A DNA stretch of 64,000 nucleotides from Priestia abyssalis (GCF_002019595.1 NZ_KV917369.1:1450417-1514416); one strand, 5' to 3'. Shown: positions 7,567 to 16,770, numbered from the stretch's first letter. Program-made: numbers and translations. Notes: generated by a model not told the origin, from the sequence alone.

Positions 7567-9555
7567 ATGATGGATAATTATGTTTTGTTTAATTCGACTT
7601 TAATGAAGGAGTATCCTTACATGATTAGAGAACGGTTACCTTTTGCACTTGAACCAAAAGAAAACTTTTTTGATAAATTGAATGAATGGATTGGCGATGT
7701 ATTTTATGATTTACTGCCGGACGCGGGTTTAGAGCTTCGCGACGAGCAAATTTTCATGGCGTTCCAAGTCGAGCGAGCGTTTAAAGAGAAAAAGATTATG
7801 TTTGCAGAAGCAGGGGTTGGAACGGGAAAAACCCTTGTCTATTTGCTGTATGCTCTTTGTTACGCCCGATATACAGGTAAGCCGGCTATTATTGCCTGTG
7901 CGGATGAGACATTAATTGAACAGCTCGTAAAAAAAGAAGGGGACATTGTGAAGCTGTCTACTATTTTAGGGTTGAATATTGATGTTCGTCTGGCTAAATC
8001 TCAAGAACAATATCTTTGTTTAAAGAAATTGGATGATGTCACGATGCGTACGGATAACGACAACATCGAAGAAATCTATGATTCGCTTCCGCCGTTTGTG
8101 CATGAGCATGGGGCGATGCAGGCGTTTTATCATTATGGTGACCGTAAAGAATATCCTCATTTAGCAGATGACGAGTGGCGGCAAGTAAACTGGGATTCGT
8201 TCCAGGATTGTTCTTCATGTGACCAGCGTCATCGCTGTGGTTTAACATTGTCACGTGATCATTATCGTAAATCGGCTGATTTGATCATTTGTTCACATGA
8301 TTTTTATATGGAACATGTATGGACATACGAGGCCCGTAAGCGTGAAGGTCAATTGCCATTGCTTCCTGAAAGCTGTGCGGTCGTGTTTGACGAAGGGCAT
8401 TTATTGGAATTTGCGGCTCAAAAAGCGTTAACATATCGCGTGCAGGAGCGAACATTGGAAAATTTGCTGACACGTTTGCTTGAAAACGATGTGAGGGAAG
8501 AGTTTGCGTTCAAGGTGGAGCGTGCCATTGAAGTGTACGGCAAGTTTTTTGATGTGTTAAATGCTTCGGCGAAAACTGTTCCAGGGTCCAATCGTAAAGA
8601 AATTACATTAAATAAAGATCTTTCCGATGCAGCTGGACATTTGCTTGCTTTACTAGAGCAAATAGGGAATGAAATGGTATTTGAAAGTGAAACGTATACG
8701 ATTGAAGACTACGCGCTGAAAATTGTAGACGAGTATTTGGATCAAATCGATTATTCCATTCACCTCTTTTTAGAGAACGAAAATGCCATTTACTGGGCCG
8801 AAGAGCATGAGGGAGAGTTAACGCTTGTTGTCATGCCGCAAGCGGTGAAAGACATTCTGAAAGAAAAAGTGTTTTCTAAAAAAATTCCTTATTTATTTAC
8901 GTCTGCTACGCTGTCAGACAATCAATCGTTTGACTATTTAGCGTATAGTTTAGGTATCTCTGATTATCTTTCTTTTTCTGTCGAGTCACCGTTTGACTAC
9001 GAGGAACAGATGAATTTAACCATCAAGCGAGTCGCACATGATGAGATGTCATTTGCCGATAAGTTTGATATGAGCATGAAGATGATCGAGAAAACAAATG
9101 GACGGGCTCTTTTGCTATTTAATAGTAAAGAGGAATTAATGCAGTTTAAAATGGCAGTTGCCTATGAGAATCAATACACGTTCTTGTTTGAGGGCGATCA
9201 GGAAATCAGTGAGCTTGTATCGAGGTTCCAGCAGCAAGAAGAAACGATTCTTTGTGCTGTTCATTTATGGGAAGGGCTGGATATTCCAGGACCGTCTCTT
9301 TCCAATGTGATTATATGGTCGCTTCCATATCCACCGAATGATCCGGTATTCCAAGCGAAGCGAAACCAAGTGGCCGACCCGTTCTGGGATGCGGAGATGC
9401 CGTATATGCTGCTTCGCTTGAAGCAAGGCGTGGGGCGTTTAGTTCGTTCCCATAACGATAAAGGATATGTGACAATCTTTGTTCCTTCTAACATTGAGGA
9501 AGAAGTATTGAACATCATCACCTCTAACTTGCCCACAACGCCAGAAGTGATCTAA
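7567..9555 (+). CDS. ypvA: DinG/XPD-family ATP-dependent DNA helicase YpvA
   Basis: A 662-residue superfamily 2 helicase of the iron-sulfur XPD/DinG type, thought to unwind DNA or R-loops. Walker A is AEAGVGTGKT (about residues 80-89) and the DEAH-like box is VVFDEGHLLE. Four cysteines before it (one in EQYLCLKK and three in DCSSCDQRHRC) fit the Fe-S cluster set. C-terminal helicase motifs include LWEGLDIPG and the Arg-finger region QGVGRLVRS. No exonuclease domain is present, unlike the longer Bacillus DinG. An in-frame stop lies just before the start, so ATG 7567 or 7570 must be used. A TATAAT at 7520-7525 may be its -10 box. A terminator follows at 9572-9600. Confidence 0.92.
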   Translation: MMDNYVLFNSTLMKEYPYMIRERLPFALEPKENFFDKLNEWIGDVFYDLLPDAGLELRDEQIFMAFQVERAFKEKKIMFAEAGVGTGKTLVYLLYALCYARYTGKPAIIACADETLIEQLVKKEGDIVKLSTILGLNIDVRLAKSQEQYLCLKKLDDVTMRTDNDNIEEIYDSLPPFVHEHGAMQAFYHYGDRKEYPHLADDEWRQVNWDSFQDCSSCDQRHRCGLTLSRDHYRKSADLIICSHDFYMEHVWTYEARKREGQLPLLPESCAVVFDEGHLLEFAAQKALTYRVQERTLENLLTRLLENDVREEFAFKVERAIEVYGKFFDVLNASAKTVPGSNRKEITLNKDLSDAAGHLLALLEQIGNEMVFESETYTIEDYALKIVDEYLDQIDYSIHLFLENENAIYWAEEHEGELTLVVMPQAVKDILKEKVFSKKIPYLFTSATLSDNQSFDYLAYSLGISDYLSFSVESPFDYEEQMNLTIKRVAHDEMSFADKFDMSMKMIEKTNGRALLLFNSKEELMQFKMAVAYENQYTFLFEGDQEISELVSRFQQQEETILCAVHLWEGLDIPGPSLSNVIIWSLPYPPNDPVFQAKRNQVADPFWDAEMPYMLLRLKQGVGRLVRSHNDKGYVTIFVPSNIEEEVLNIITSNLPTTPEVI

Positions 9556-9571
9556 ATGCGATAATCACCGA

Positions 9572-9600
9572 CCGCTGCTTATGTGCAGCGGTTTTCTTTT
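9572..9600 (+). terminator. Terminator after ypvA
   Basis: CCGCTGC (9572-9578) pairs with GCAGCGG (9585-9591), followed by TTTTCTTTT. Confidence 0.8.
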
Positions 9601-9659
9601 AGTTCAAATAAAAGATATGGTAAAATTATCTAGAAAACTTTTCGATAGGGGGAAGTAAG

Positions 9660-11189
9660 TTGACGAAAGAAACCATATTTTTAACAGAAAAGCAATTTAT
9701 GGATTATGTCAAAAAAATGACGGCTTATAATGAAGCCATCGGTGTGATGTTTTGGGATTTGCGTACAGGTGCTCCGAAAAAAGGAGTGGAGCAGCGCTCA
9801 GAAGTCATTGGAATGCTTTCATCGGAAGTTTTCAATATGTCCACATCAGATGAAATGGCGGCCTTCCTTACTGAGTTGAATACAGAAGAAGCTAAGCTTC
9901 ATACATCTGAATTGACAAAGAAAATGCTGGTTGAATGCCAAAAAGAATATGACCGTAATAAAAAAATTCCCGCGGAAGAATATAAAGCATACATAATTTT
10001 ATCATCCAAATCCGAATCAGCTTGGGAAGAGGCGAAAGATCAATCTGATTTTGCGATGTTCCAGCCTTATTTAGAACAAATTGTGGAATATAAAAAGAAG
10101 TTTGTAGAGTATTGGGGATATAAAGGGAATAAATACAATACCCTTTTGGATATGTACGAGCCGGGTGTGACAGTTGAAGTCATTGATCGTGTGTTCGGAC
10201 AACTGCGTGAGCGTATTGTCCCGCTTGTCCAACAAATCGCCACCTCACCGAATAAACCAGATACATCCTTTTTATATCGCTCTTTTCCGAAAGGACAGCA
10301 GCGAGAGTTCAGCCGTGCTATTTTAAAGGAGCTTGGATATGATTTTCAAGCGGGGCGCCTTGATGAAACAGTACATCCGTTTGCCACAGGATTGAATCCC
10401 GGCGATGTTCGGATTACAACAAAATATGACGAGAACGATTTCCGTACCGCCATTTTTGGAACGATTCATGAATGCGGTCATGCGCTTTACGAACAGAACA
10501 TTTCAAAAGAGTTAATCGGCACGAACTTATGTGATGGAACATCGATGGGAATTCATGAATCCCAATCGTTATTTTTTGAAAAGTTCATCGGTAAAAACTA
10601 TTCATTCTGGAAACGTAATTACGATGTGTTAAAACAATATACGCCAGGTCAGTTTGATGATGTGTCATTGGATGATTTTTATCGAGCGGTCAATGAGTCC
10701 AAACCTTCTCTCATTCGTATTGAAGCAGATGAACTCACCTACCCTCTCCATATCATGATTCGTTATGAAATTGAAAAAGGGCTTATTAACGGAGAAATGG
10801 AAGTCAAAGACTTGCCGCAAATTTGGAATGATAAGTATGAAGAGTATTTGGGCATTCGTCCTGAAAGCGATGCCGAGGGGGTACTGCAGGATGTCCATTG
10901 GTCGGGCGGAGATTTTGGCTATTTTCCTTCTTATGCGCTCGGCTACATGTACGCAGCGCAATTCAAACAGGCAATTTTAAAAGATCTTCCTGACTTTGAC
11001 CAACTAATTGAGCAAGGAAAAGTGGATGAAATCCGTCAATGGCTCACCTATCATATCCATCAATACGGCAAGACGAAGCAACCGTTGGAAATCCTTCAAG
11101 ATGTCACAGGAGAAGTGTTAAACGCACAATATTTAATCGATTATCTGGAAGAGAAGTATCGCCGCATTTATCAAATTCAATCGACATAA
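9660..11189 (+). CDS. ypwA: M32 carboxypeptidase (Taq type) YpwA
   Basis: A 509-residue metallocarboxypeptidase that trims C-terminal residues from peptides in the cytoplasm. The zinc site HECGH is near residue 270, in GTIHECGHALYEQ, and the M32 signatures HESQSLFFEKFIG, PSLIRIEADELTYPLHIMIRYEIE and GIRPESDAEGVLQDVHWSGGDFGYFPSYALG-type blocks are present in order. Length is the family standard. The start is TTG 9660 with GGGGGAAG about 5 nt upstream; no better ATG lies nearby. Position between ypvA and xpt is as in B. subtilis. Confidence 0.95.
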   Translation: MTKETIFLTEKQFMDYVKKMTAYNEAIGVMFWDLRTGAPKKGVEQRSEVIGMLSSEVFNMSTSDEMAAFLTELNTEEAKLHTSELTKKMLVECQKEYDRNKKIPAEEYKAYIILSSKSESAWEEAKDQSDFAMFQPYLEQIVEYKKKFVEYWGYKGNKYNTLLDMYEPGVTVEVIDRVFGQLRERIVPLVQQIATSPNKPDTSFLYRSFPKGQQREFSRAILKELGYDFQAGRLDETVHPFATGLNPGDVRITTKYDENDFRTAIFGTIHECGHALYEQNISKELIGTNLCDGTSMGIHESQSLFFEKFIGKNYSFWKRNYDVLKQYTPGQFDDVSLDDFYRAVNESKPSLIRIEADELTYPLHIMIRYEIEKGLINGEMEVKDLPQIWNDKYEEYLGIRPESDAEGVLQDVHWSGGDFGYFPSYALGYMYAAQFKQAILKDLPDFDQLIEQGKVDEIRQWLTYHIHQYGKTKQPLEILQDVTGEVLNAQYLIDYLEEKYRRIYQIQST

Positions 11190-11232
11190 ATAACGGGGCA
11201 TGGGGAAAATACCTATGCCCCGTTATTTACTT
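11187..11232 (+). terminator. Terminator after ypwA
   Basis: AAATAACGGGGCAT and ATGCCCCGTTATTT form a 14-bp stem overlapping the stop codon. Only a short T-rich tail follows. Confidence 0.7.
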
Positions 11233-11298
11233 AAGCCATATATTAAAGTGATTAATAAGCCAGAAAATAATGGGAAACATGAAGTTTTTGTGAAGTGA

Positions 11299-11317
11299 TA
11301 CACATATTTGTGTATAA
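11299..11317 (+). promoter_or_regulatory. Palindrome overlapping a TATAAT box
   Basis: ATACACA-tatt-TGTGTAT is a perfect 7-bp-arm palindrome whose right end runs into TATAAT (11313-11318). The box has no obvious gene before xpt, so it may drive an upstream transcript start or be fortuitous. Confidence 0.3.
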
Positions 11318-11385
11318 TGAAAAAGGCAAGTAATAATACGATTGAGTTAGGTGCAAAAAAGCAAATATAGGAATAGATAAGAGTA

Positions 11386-11430
11386 AAAATCGAATATTTA
11401 AAATATTTTTCATTAGGAATGTTCGTGTTA
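11386..11430 (+). promoter_or_regulatory. Candidate PurR box pair upstream of xpt
   Basis: AAAATCGAATATT (11386-11398) and, inverted, AATGTTCGTGTTA (11418-11430) resemble the two inverted CGAA-centred PurR boxes known upstream of purine genes in Bacillus. Each deviates at two or three positions and the spacing is 19 nt rather than the usual 16-17. They lie just before the xpt promoter. Confidence 0.4.
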
Positions 11431-11444
11431 ATCCTAATTTTCTC

Positions 11445-11473
11445 TTTTCATTCTTCTTTTTTCCTGCTATAAT
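11445..11473 (+). promoter_or_regulatory. xpt-pbuX promoter
   Basis: TTTTCA (11445-11450) and TATAAT (11468-11473) are spaced by 17 nt. Transcription would start about 12-14 nt before the riboswitch. Confidence 0.7.
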
Positions 11474-11492
11474 TCAAGTAACTTAATAAACG

Positions 11493-11563
11493 CACTCATA
11501 TAATTGCGGGAATAGGGCCCGAGAGTTTCTACCGAACTGCCGTAAACGGTTCGACTATGAGTG
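11493..11563 (+). ncRNA. Guanine riboswitch aptamer
   Basis: Purine-class aptamer controlling xpt-pbuX. P1 is CACTCATA (11493-11500) with TATGAGTG (11556-11563). The stem-loops match the family (GCGGGAATAGGGCCCGC-like P2 and GAACTGCCGTAAACGGTTC P3), as do the junctions with TTTCTACC. The specificity base just before the P1 3' strand is C (11555), the guanine version; adenine riboswitches have U. Bound guanine or hypoxanthine should favour the downstream terminator. Confidence 0.95.
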
Positions 11564-11626
11564 AGCGGTGAAGAATCGTGAAGGCTCCTTTTGTCTTTTT
11601 CGTTCTTTTCTTTGTGTTTATGGAAT

Positions 11627-11684
11627 AAGCCCAAAGACATTGCTCCACTCATATCGGGTGCAGTAATGTTTTTGGGCTTTTTTT
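11627..11684 (+). terminator. Riboswitch-controlled terminator
   Basis: AAGCCCAAAGACATT (11627-11641) pairs with AATGTTTTTGGGCTT (11665-11679), followed by TTTTT. The loop contains CACTCATA (11646-11653), an exact copy of the aptamer P1 5' strand, which gives a possible competing partner for the P1 3' strand. Confidence 0.9.
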
Positions 11685-11798
11685 GGCTGCTAAGAAAACA
11701 GAAAATTCTTTTCTTGATTGTATAAGAACAGGAAGGCCGGTTCTGTAGATCTAGTGCTGGATGATTTCTTTGTAACAAGGCCAATCAAGCTGAAATAG

Positions 11799-12419
<621 letters not shown>

Positions 12420-12421
12420 CT

Positions 12422-13729
12422 ATGAATAAAGGAAAAGTGTTTTCATTAGGATTTCAGCATGTTTTGGCAATGTACGGCGGTGCCATCATCGTTCCGCTAA
12501 TTGTTGGGGGGGCGTTAGGGTTAACGTCAGAACAGCTCACTTATTTAGTTGCCATTGATTTACTAATGTGCGGAGTGGCTACTTTATTGCAAGTCGCACA
12601 AAATCGCTTTTTTGGAATTGGTTTGCCTGTCGTATTAGGCTGTACGTTTACAGCGGTAGGCCCGATGATTGCCATTGGGACGTCCTATGGTGTTTCAGCT
12701 ATATACGGAGCTATAATTGCATCAGGTGTGATTGTCGTTCTAACAGCGAAGTATTTTGGTAAATTGGTAAAATTCTTTCCTCCTGTCGTAACAGGTTCGG
12801 TTGTGACAGTCATTGGAATTACGCTTATCCCGGTAGCGATGAATGACATGGCCGGCGGTCAAGGCAGCAAGGACTTTGGTAACCTTAGCAATATTGCACT
12901 GGCGTTTGGCGTTTTAGCGTTTATTCTTTTACTGTATCGCTTTTTCAATGGTTTCATCCGTTCAGTGGCCATCTTATTAGGCTTAGTAGCAGGAACGATT
13001 GTGGCCGGCTTCATGGGAAAAGTAGATTTATCTGCGGTCAGTGAAGCATCATGGTTTCACATGCCCGAAATGTTTTACTTCGGAGTGCCGACTTTTAATG
13101 CAACAGCGATTTTAACGATGGTTCTTGTAGCGATTGTAAGTTTAGTCGAATCAACAGGCGTTTATTTTGCACTGGGTGATATTTGTGAACGAAAACTAAC
13201 CGAAAAAGATTTGCAGAATGGATATCGCGCAGAGGGATTGGCCATTATTTTAGGCGGATTATTTAATGCATTTCCGTATACGACTTATTCACAAAACGTA
13301 GGTCTTGTTCAGTTATCAGGAATCAAAACGCGCAATGTCATTGTCGTAGCGGGAAGCCTTCTGGTCCTTCTTGGATTCGCTCCTAAAATTGCAGCGATCA
13401 CGACGATCATCCCAAGTCCTGTACTGGGCGGTGCCATGGTTGCGATGTTTGGAATGGTTGTAGCTTCCGGTATTAAAATGTTAAGCAAAGTAGACTTTAC
13501 TTCACAAGAAAACTTATTGATCATTGCATGCTCAGTCGGTATGGGCTTAGGTGTAACGGTTGTACCTGAAGCATTCGCTCAATTCCCTCCAACCCTTCAA
13601 ATTTTAACAGGCAGCGGGATTGTAGCAGGAAGCATGACAGCAATCGTGTTGAATATGGTCTTTAATGTGTTGAAGAAGAAAGAAACAGTATCGAATGTTA
13701 CTCATTTAGCAGACCATAAAGTTTCTTAA
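12422..13729 (+). CDS. pbuX: Xanthine permease PbuX (NCS2 family)
   Basis: A 435-residue, 12-14 segment membrane carrier that imports xanthine with protons. NCS2 signatures are visible: QHVLAMYGGAIIVPLIVGGALG at the start, VTGSVVTVIGITLIPVAMND, a conserved acidic residue in LVESTGVYFALGD, and NAFPYTTYSQNVGLVQLSGIKTR. Translation is coupled to xpt through a 2-nt gap with GGAGGAG inside the end of xpt. A terminator follows at 13734-13770. Confidence 0.97.
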   Translation: MNKGKVFSLGFQHVLAMYGGAIIVPLIVGGALGLTSEQLTYLVAIDLLMCGVATLLQVAQNRFFGIGLPVVLGCTFTAVGPMIAIGTSYGVSAIYGAIIASGVIVVLTAKYFGKLVKFFPPVVTGSVVTVIGITLIPVAMNDMAGGQGSKDFGNLSNIALAFGVLAFILLLYRFFNGFIRSVAILLGLVAGTIVAGFMGKVDLSAVSEASWFHMPEMFYFGVPTFNATAILTMVLVAIVSLVESTGVYFALGDICERKLTEKDLQNGYRAEGLAIILGGLFNAFPYTTYSQNVGLVQLSGIKTRNVIVVAGSLLVLLGFAPKIAAITTIIPSPVLGGAMVAMFGMVVASGIKMLSKVDFTSQENLLIIACSVGMGLGVTVVPEAFAQFPPTLQILTGSGIVAGSMTAIVLNMVFNVLKKKETVSNVTHLADHKVS

Positions 13730-13733
13730 TTAT

Positions 13734-13770
13734 AAAGAGCATCTATCCTTTTGGATTGGATGCTCTTTTT
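13734..13770 (+). terminator. Terminator of the xpt-pbuX operon
   Basis: AAAGAGCATC pairs with GATGCTCTTTTT. Confidence 0.85.
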
Positions 13771-13945
13771 GATGTGAAATAGTTGCGTTCGTTTTTCGTA
13801 TTGTGTCAAAATATACTTTCATGCCTGTTTGTGTGTTTTTTCACAAATAGGCGCAAGTAAAAGCATTTTTCAAGATTGATAAATTTTTGAAGAACGCTCA
13901 CACTAAATACATAATGGACGAAGTGGAAATGGAGTGGAATGAAAT

Positions 13946-14488
13946 ATGACAACAATGACAATGCAGAGAATGACATTTGAAGCGAAAAACGGCAAGATAG
14001 TGACGATTCGTCCTGCAGAAGAACGAGATGCACAGCAAATTACTTCTGCTGTTCAGGAAATCATTGAAGCCGGTCAATATATTCAAAAAGAAGCGCCAAG
14101 AGAGGTTGAAGAAGAGAAGGCATTTATTCGTTCAATCGTAAAAAAGAAAAATATGTATATGGTGGCAGAAGTCGATAATGAAGTGGTGGGAATTGCCCGT
14201 GTGCTGCGCGGTGATTTGCAAATGAAACACCATACAGGATTATTCCGCACATGGCTGATTGCTAAAGCACAAGGAATGGGAATTGGAAAAAAGCTGATGG
14301 AATATACACTGGAATGGTGCCGTGAACAACGATTGCATAAGCTGTGTTTAACGGTATTTGCCTCCAATCCGGTTGCATATGAGCTTTATAAAAAAGCGGG
14401 TTTTCATGAGGAAGGAATTATGAAGGAGCAAGCCCATTTAAACGGCGAGTACGTAGATGAAATTTTTATGGCCATTTTCTTTGATTGA
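13946..14488 (+). CDS. GNAT family N-acetyltransferase
   Basis: A 180-residue GNAT of unknown acceptor. After a short N-terminal extension the fold begins at IVTIRPAEERDAQQI; acetyl-CoA-binding motif A is LIAKAQGMGIGKKLMEYTLEW (about residues 109-129), and the C-terminal strand-helix LTVFASNPVAYELYKKAGFHEEG closes it. Sequence style is close to the L-amino acid or ribosomal-protein acetyltransferase groups. GGAGTGGAATG precedes the ATG. The preceding gap (13771-13945) holds an inverted repeat, GCCTGTTTGTG / CACAAATAGGC (about 13822-13853). The gene stands alone. Confidence 0.88.
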   Translation: MTTMTMQRMTFEAKNGKIVTIRPAEERDAQQITSAVQEIIEAGQYIQKEAPREVEEEKAFIRSIVKKKNMYMVAEVDNEVVGIARVLRGDLQMKHHTGLFRTWLIAKAQGMGIGKKLMEYTLEWCREQRLHKLCLTVFASNPVAYELYKKAGFHEEGIMKEQAHLNGEYVDEIFMAIFFD

Positions 14489-14612
14489 TGCATCATAATT
14501 ACCCCTCTTTACGCATGCTTAATATATTCCAATCAAACAAAATCATGCAATGTTTGAAAAGAAATATTCTTATTTGGAAGATATTGTTTGTGGAGTAGAC
14601 GGAGATTTGCGT

Positions 14613-14686
14613 TATAATAAAGAGGCACAACAAATTACTCCTTCAAGACGTAGGCTTTCCCGATATTGGCGGGAAAGCTTTTTTTT
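14613..14686 (+). ncRNA. Possible small RNA with promoter and terminator
   Basis: A TATAAT box (14613-14618) is followed about 35 nt later by a compact terminator, GCTTTCCCG (14654-14662) / CGGGAAAGC (14670-14678) plus eight Ts. A transcript of about 60 nt from roughly 14625 would have an unstructured A/C-rich 5' part. The -35 is weak (TTGTGG with a 19-nt gap). It may instead be a terminator for the upstream GNAT transcript. Confidence 0.4.
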
Positions 14687-14725
14687 ATTATCTTCATTAA
14701 ACAGTCGCCTTCACTTTTCTTCGTT

Positions 14726-14848
14726 GTCCAGCTGCGCGAGCTACACCCTACGGTCATTACGCCCCTTCCGCCGAAACCAAAAAGCGGTTTCTCTGTCAGA
14801 AGCTATAAATGCCCTATGGGTGTGAACGAACTCGCTCCGCTTTTCTTC
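14726..14848. repeat. 126-bp repeat, third copy, inverted
   Basis: The reverse complement of the unit at 426-551 runs from GTCCAGCTGCGCGAG to CTCGCTCCGCTTTTCTTC, with a few changes and a small deletion. It is followed by a partial relative (14849-14877, GTTGTCCAGCTACGGCTCCTAGC). A 20-nt direct repeat AACAGTCGCCTTCACTTTTC flanks the block at 14700-14719 and 14948-14967. Open frames across it are products of the repeat, not genes. Confidence 0.85.
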
Positions 14849-15029
14849 GTTGTCCAGCTACGGCTCCTAGCTCGTTGTGGAAAAGATGATTGCTCTCATA
14901 AGGCAAAAAGCGCCTTCTGGATCAATCCCTATTTCCCTCACGAGCTGAACAGTCGCCTTCACTTTTCCATGTATAAATTTCCCGCTTCTTACAGATTTTA
15001 TAGATAACGTCATAATCGAGGTGAGGGCA

Positions 15030-16118
15030 TTGCCTAAAATTGTATCGGTTGGAACAGCTATTCCTCCTTTTAAGTTGAAGCAGCAAGAAACGCTTGAATT
15101 TGCCCGCCGCCTATTTTCTGAAAGATTCAAAGATATCGAACGACTTTTGGGGGTATTTTCCAACGGACAAATTGAAACACGGCATTTTGCTAAAGACTTA
15201 TCTTGGTTTCAAAAGGAACATACCTTTGAAGAAAAAAACGGTGCGTTCATTGAAGCGGCGATCGAGTTAGGAGTAGAAGCCGTGGGTCAATGCTTGCAGT
15301 CCGACATTTATTTGGCGGAGCCCGTTGCACATAAAGACATCGACGCTATCTTCTACATTTCGACTACAGGAATTGCTACTCCAAGCATTGAAGCGCGAAT
15401 TATGAACCGTCTGCCTTTTTCCCCGCATACAAAGCGCATTCCTATCTGGGGGTTGGGATGTGCGGGAGGAGCTTCTGGACTGGCCCGTGCGTACGAATAT
15501 TGTCTGGCGTTTCCTGATGCCAAGGTTCTTGTTCTATGTGTGGAACTTTGCAGTTTGACATTTCAGCCTAATGATTACTCCAAAAGTAACTTGATCGGAA
15601 CGTCGTTATTTGCGGATGGAGTGGCATGTGTCCTGTTGGCAGGGGATAAAGTCAATGTTCACCACTTTTCTAAGCATTTCGAGCATCCTGCTATTCTCGA
15701 TACCCACTCTACCCTTATGCCCCATTCAGAAGATGTGATGGGATGGGATATAAAAAATGATGGACTTTATGTCATCTTTTCACGGGACATTCCTTCTATT
15801 GTCCAAAGCTGGTATGGAGGACAAGTCAATCCTTTTTTAGAACGGCATGATCTCACGACAAAAGATATTCAGCATTTTATCGCGCATCCTGGAGGGAAAA
15901 AAGTGCTGGAGGCTTATGTCGAAGCATTGAACCTTCATCCTGGAATGATTGAGCTCTCGTTTAATATATTAAAACAGCATGGAAATATGTCCTCGGCAAC
16001 TGTTCTCTATGTTTTGCACGAATTTATGCAAAAGGGAGCTGCTAAAGGCGAGTATGGACTCATTACAGCGCTAGGTCCCGGCTTCAGTTCCGAGCTTCTT
16101 CTAGTGAAGTGGAGGTGA
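15030..16118 (+). CDS. bcsA: Type III polyketide synthase (alkylpyrone synthase)
   Basis: A 362-residue chalcone/stilbene-synthase-fold enzyme that extends long-chain fatty acyl-CoA with malonyl-CoA to make alkylpyrones. The catalytic triad is visible: Cys144 in WGLGCAGGASG, His286 in FIAHPGGKK, and Asn319 in QHGNMSSAT. A GTG at 15021 lies inside the ribosome binding site GAGGTGAGG, so TTG 15030 (MPKIVSVGTA) is preferred. The next gene is the methyltransferase that, in B. subtilis (BpsA-BpsB), methylates the pyrones. The upstream repeat makes the promoter region unlike that of B. subtilis. Confidence 0.94.
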   Translation: MPKIVSVGTAIPPFKLKQQETLEFARRLFSERFKDIERLLGVFSNGQIETRHFAKDLSWFQKEHTFEEKNGAFIEAAIELGVEAVGQCLQSDIYLAEPVAHKDIDAIFYISTTGIATPSIEARIMNRLPFSPHTKRIPIWGLGCAGGASGLARAYEYCLAFPDAKVLVLCVELCSLTFQPNDYSKSNLIGTSLFADGVACVLLAGDKVNVHHFSKHFEHPAILDTHSTLMPHSEDVMGWDIKNDGLYVIFSRDIPSIVQSWYGGQVNPFLERHDLTTKDIQHFIAHPGGKKVLEAYVEALNLHPGMIELSFNILKQHGNMSSATVLYVLHEFMQKGAAKGEYGLITALGPGFSSELLLVKWR

Positions 16119-16122
16119 GAAG

Positions 16123-16692
16123 ATGTTATTTTATGCAGTGCTCACGTTCATTATCATTCAGCGTCTGCTTGAATTGGCCGTCGCCAAACGAAATGAGAAG
16201 TGGATGCGTGAGCAAGGAGCAGTGGAAATCGGACAATCACATTATAAGTGGATCGTTCTCGTTCATTTCTTATTTTTTATATCGCTCATTAGCGAAGTAG
16301 TATGGATGGAAAGGAAGCTATCTTCGTTTTGGGGGTTATTGGCGGCAATTTTTTTGTTTACACAGCTGGGACGCCTTTGGACAATTGCCTCGTTAGGAAG
16401 GTTTTGGAACACGAAAATTCTCGTGCTCCCAAAAGCGGACGTCGTATTAAAAGGCCCGTATAAATTTTTAAAACATCCAAATTACGTGATTGTTGCGCTT
16501 GAGTTTCTGATTATTCCGCTATTATTTGAAGCATATACAACAATGGTGCTGTTCAGCCTGCTGAATATTCTTGTTTTATCTATCCGTATCCCAGCGGAAG
16601 AAAAAGCGCTGTCTGCTTTCACAAACTATAAGGAAGTGACTGAATGCCACTCTCGTTTTTTGCCGGTAAAAAATGATAAAAATTCTCATTGA
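16123..16692 (+). CDS. ypbQ: Isoprenylcysteine carboxyl methyltransferase-family protein YpbQ
   Basis: A 189-residue integral membrane methyltransferase of the ICMT/PEMT fold, with five or six hydrophobic segments. The C-terminal SAM and substrate region shows VLKGPYKFLKHPNYVIVALEFL and the closing RIPAEEKAL block. B. subtilis BpsB (YpbQ) O-methylates alkylpyrones made by BpsA. The gene begins 4 nt after bcsA, with GGAGGTGAG overlapping the bcsA stop, so the two are co-translated. Confidence 0.92.
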   Translation: MLFYAVLTFIIIQRLLELAVAKRNEKWMREQGAVEIGQSHYKWIVLVHFLFFISLISEVVWMERKLSSFWGLLAAIFLFTQLGRLWTIASLGRFWNTKILVLPKADVVLKGPYKFLKHPNYVIVALEFLIIPLLFEAYTTMVLFSLLNILVLSIRIPAEEKALSAFTNYKEVTECHSRFLPVKNDKNSH

Positions 16693-16717
16693 AAATGATT
16701 ATCTTTCGTGATAAGAT
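16689..16717 (+). promoter_or_regulatory. Promoter of the Fur-controlled peptide gene
   Basis: TTGAAA (16689-16694) and TAAGAT (16712-16717) are spaced by exactly 17 nt, and Fur-box-like palindromes cover the -35 and the start site. Transcription would begin near 16724. Confidence 0.65.
16690..16704. promoter_or_regulatory. Fur box 1
   Basis: TGAAAATGATTATCT matches the 7-1-7 consensus TGATAATNATTATCA at 13 of 15 positions (12 of 14 fixed positions plus N). It overlaps the -35 box and the end of ypbQ. Confidence 0.7.
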
Positions 16718-16726
16718 GTAATTACT

Positions 16727-16741
16727 TGATAAAGATTATCA
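16727..16741. promoter_or_regulatory. Fur box 2
   Basis: TGATAAAGATTATCA matches the Fur 7-1-7 consensus with one change. It sits just downstream of the predicted start site, an ideal place for iron-dependent repression. Confidence 0.8.
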
Positions 16742-16770
16742 CTTTCACAAATAATAACGAGGTGAAAATA

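Noticed and set aside
14550..15007. Plus-strand frames of 91 and 113 residues upstream of bcsA
   Set aside because: They run through a terminator and the inverted copy of the 126-bp repeat, and their translations match the repeat's shadow frame near gpsB.
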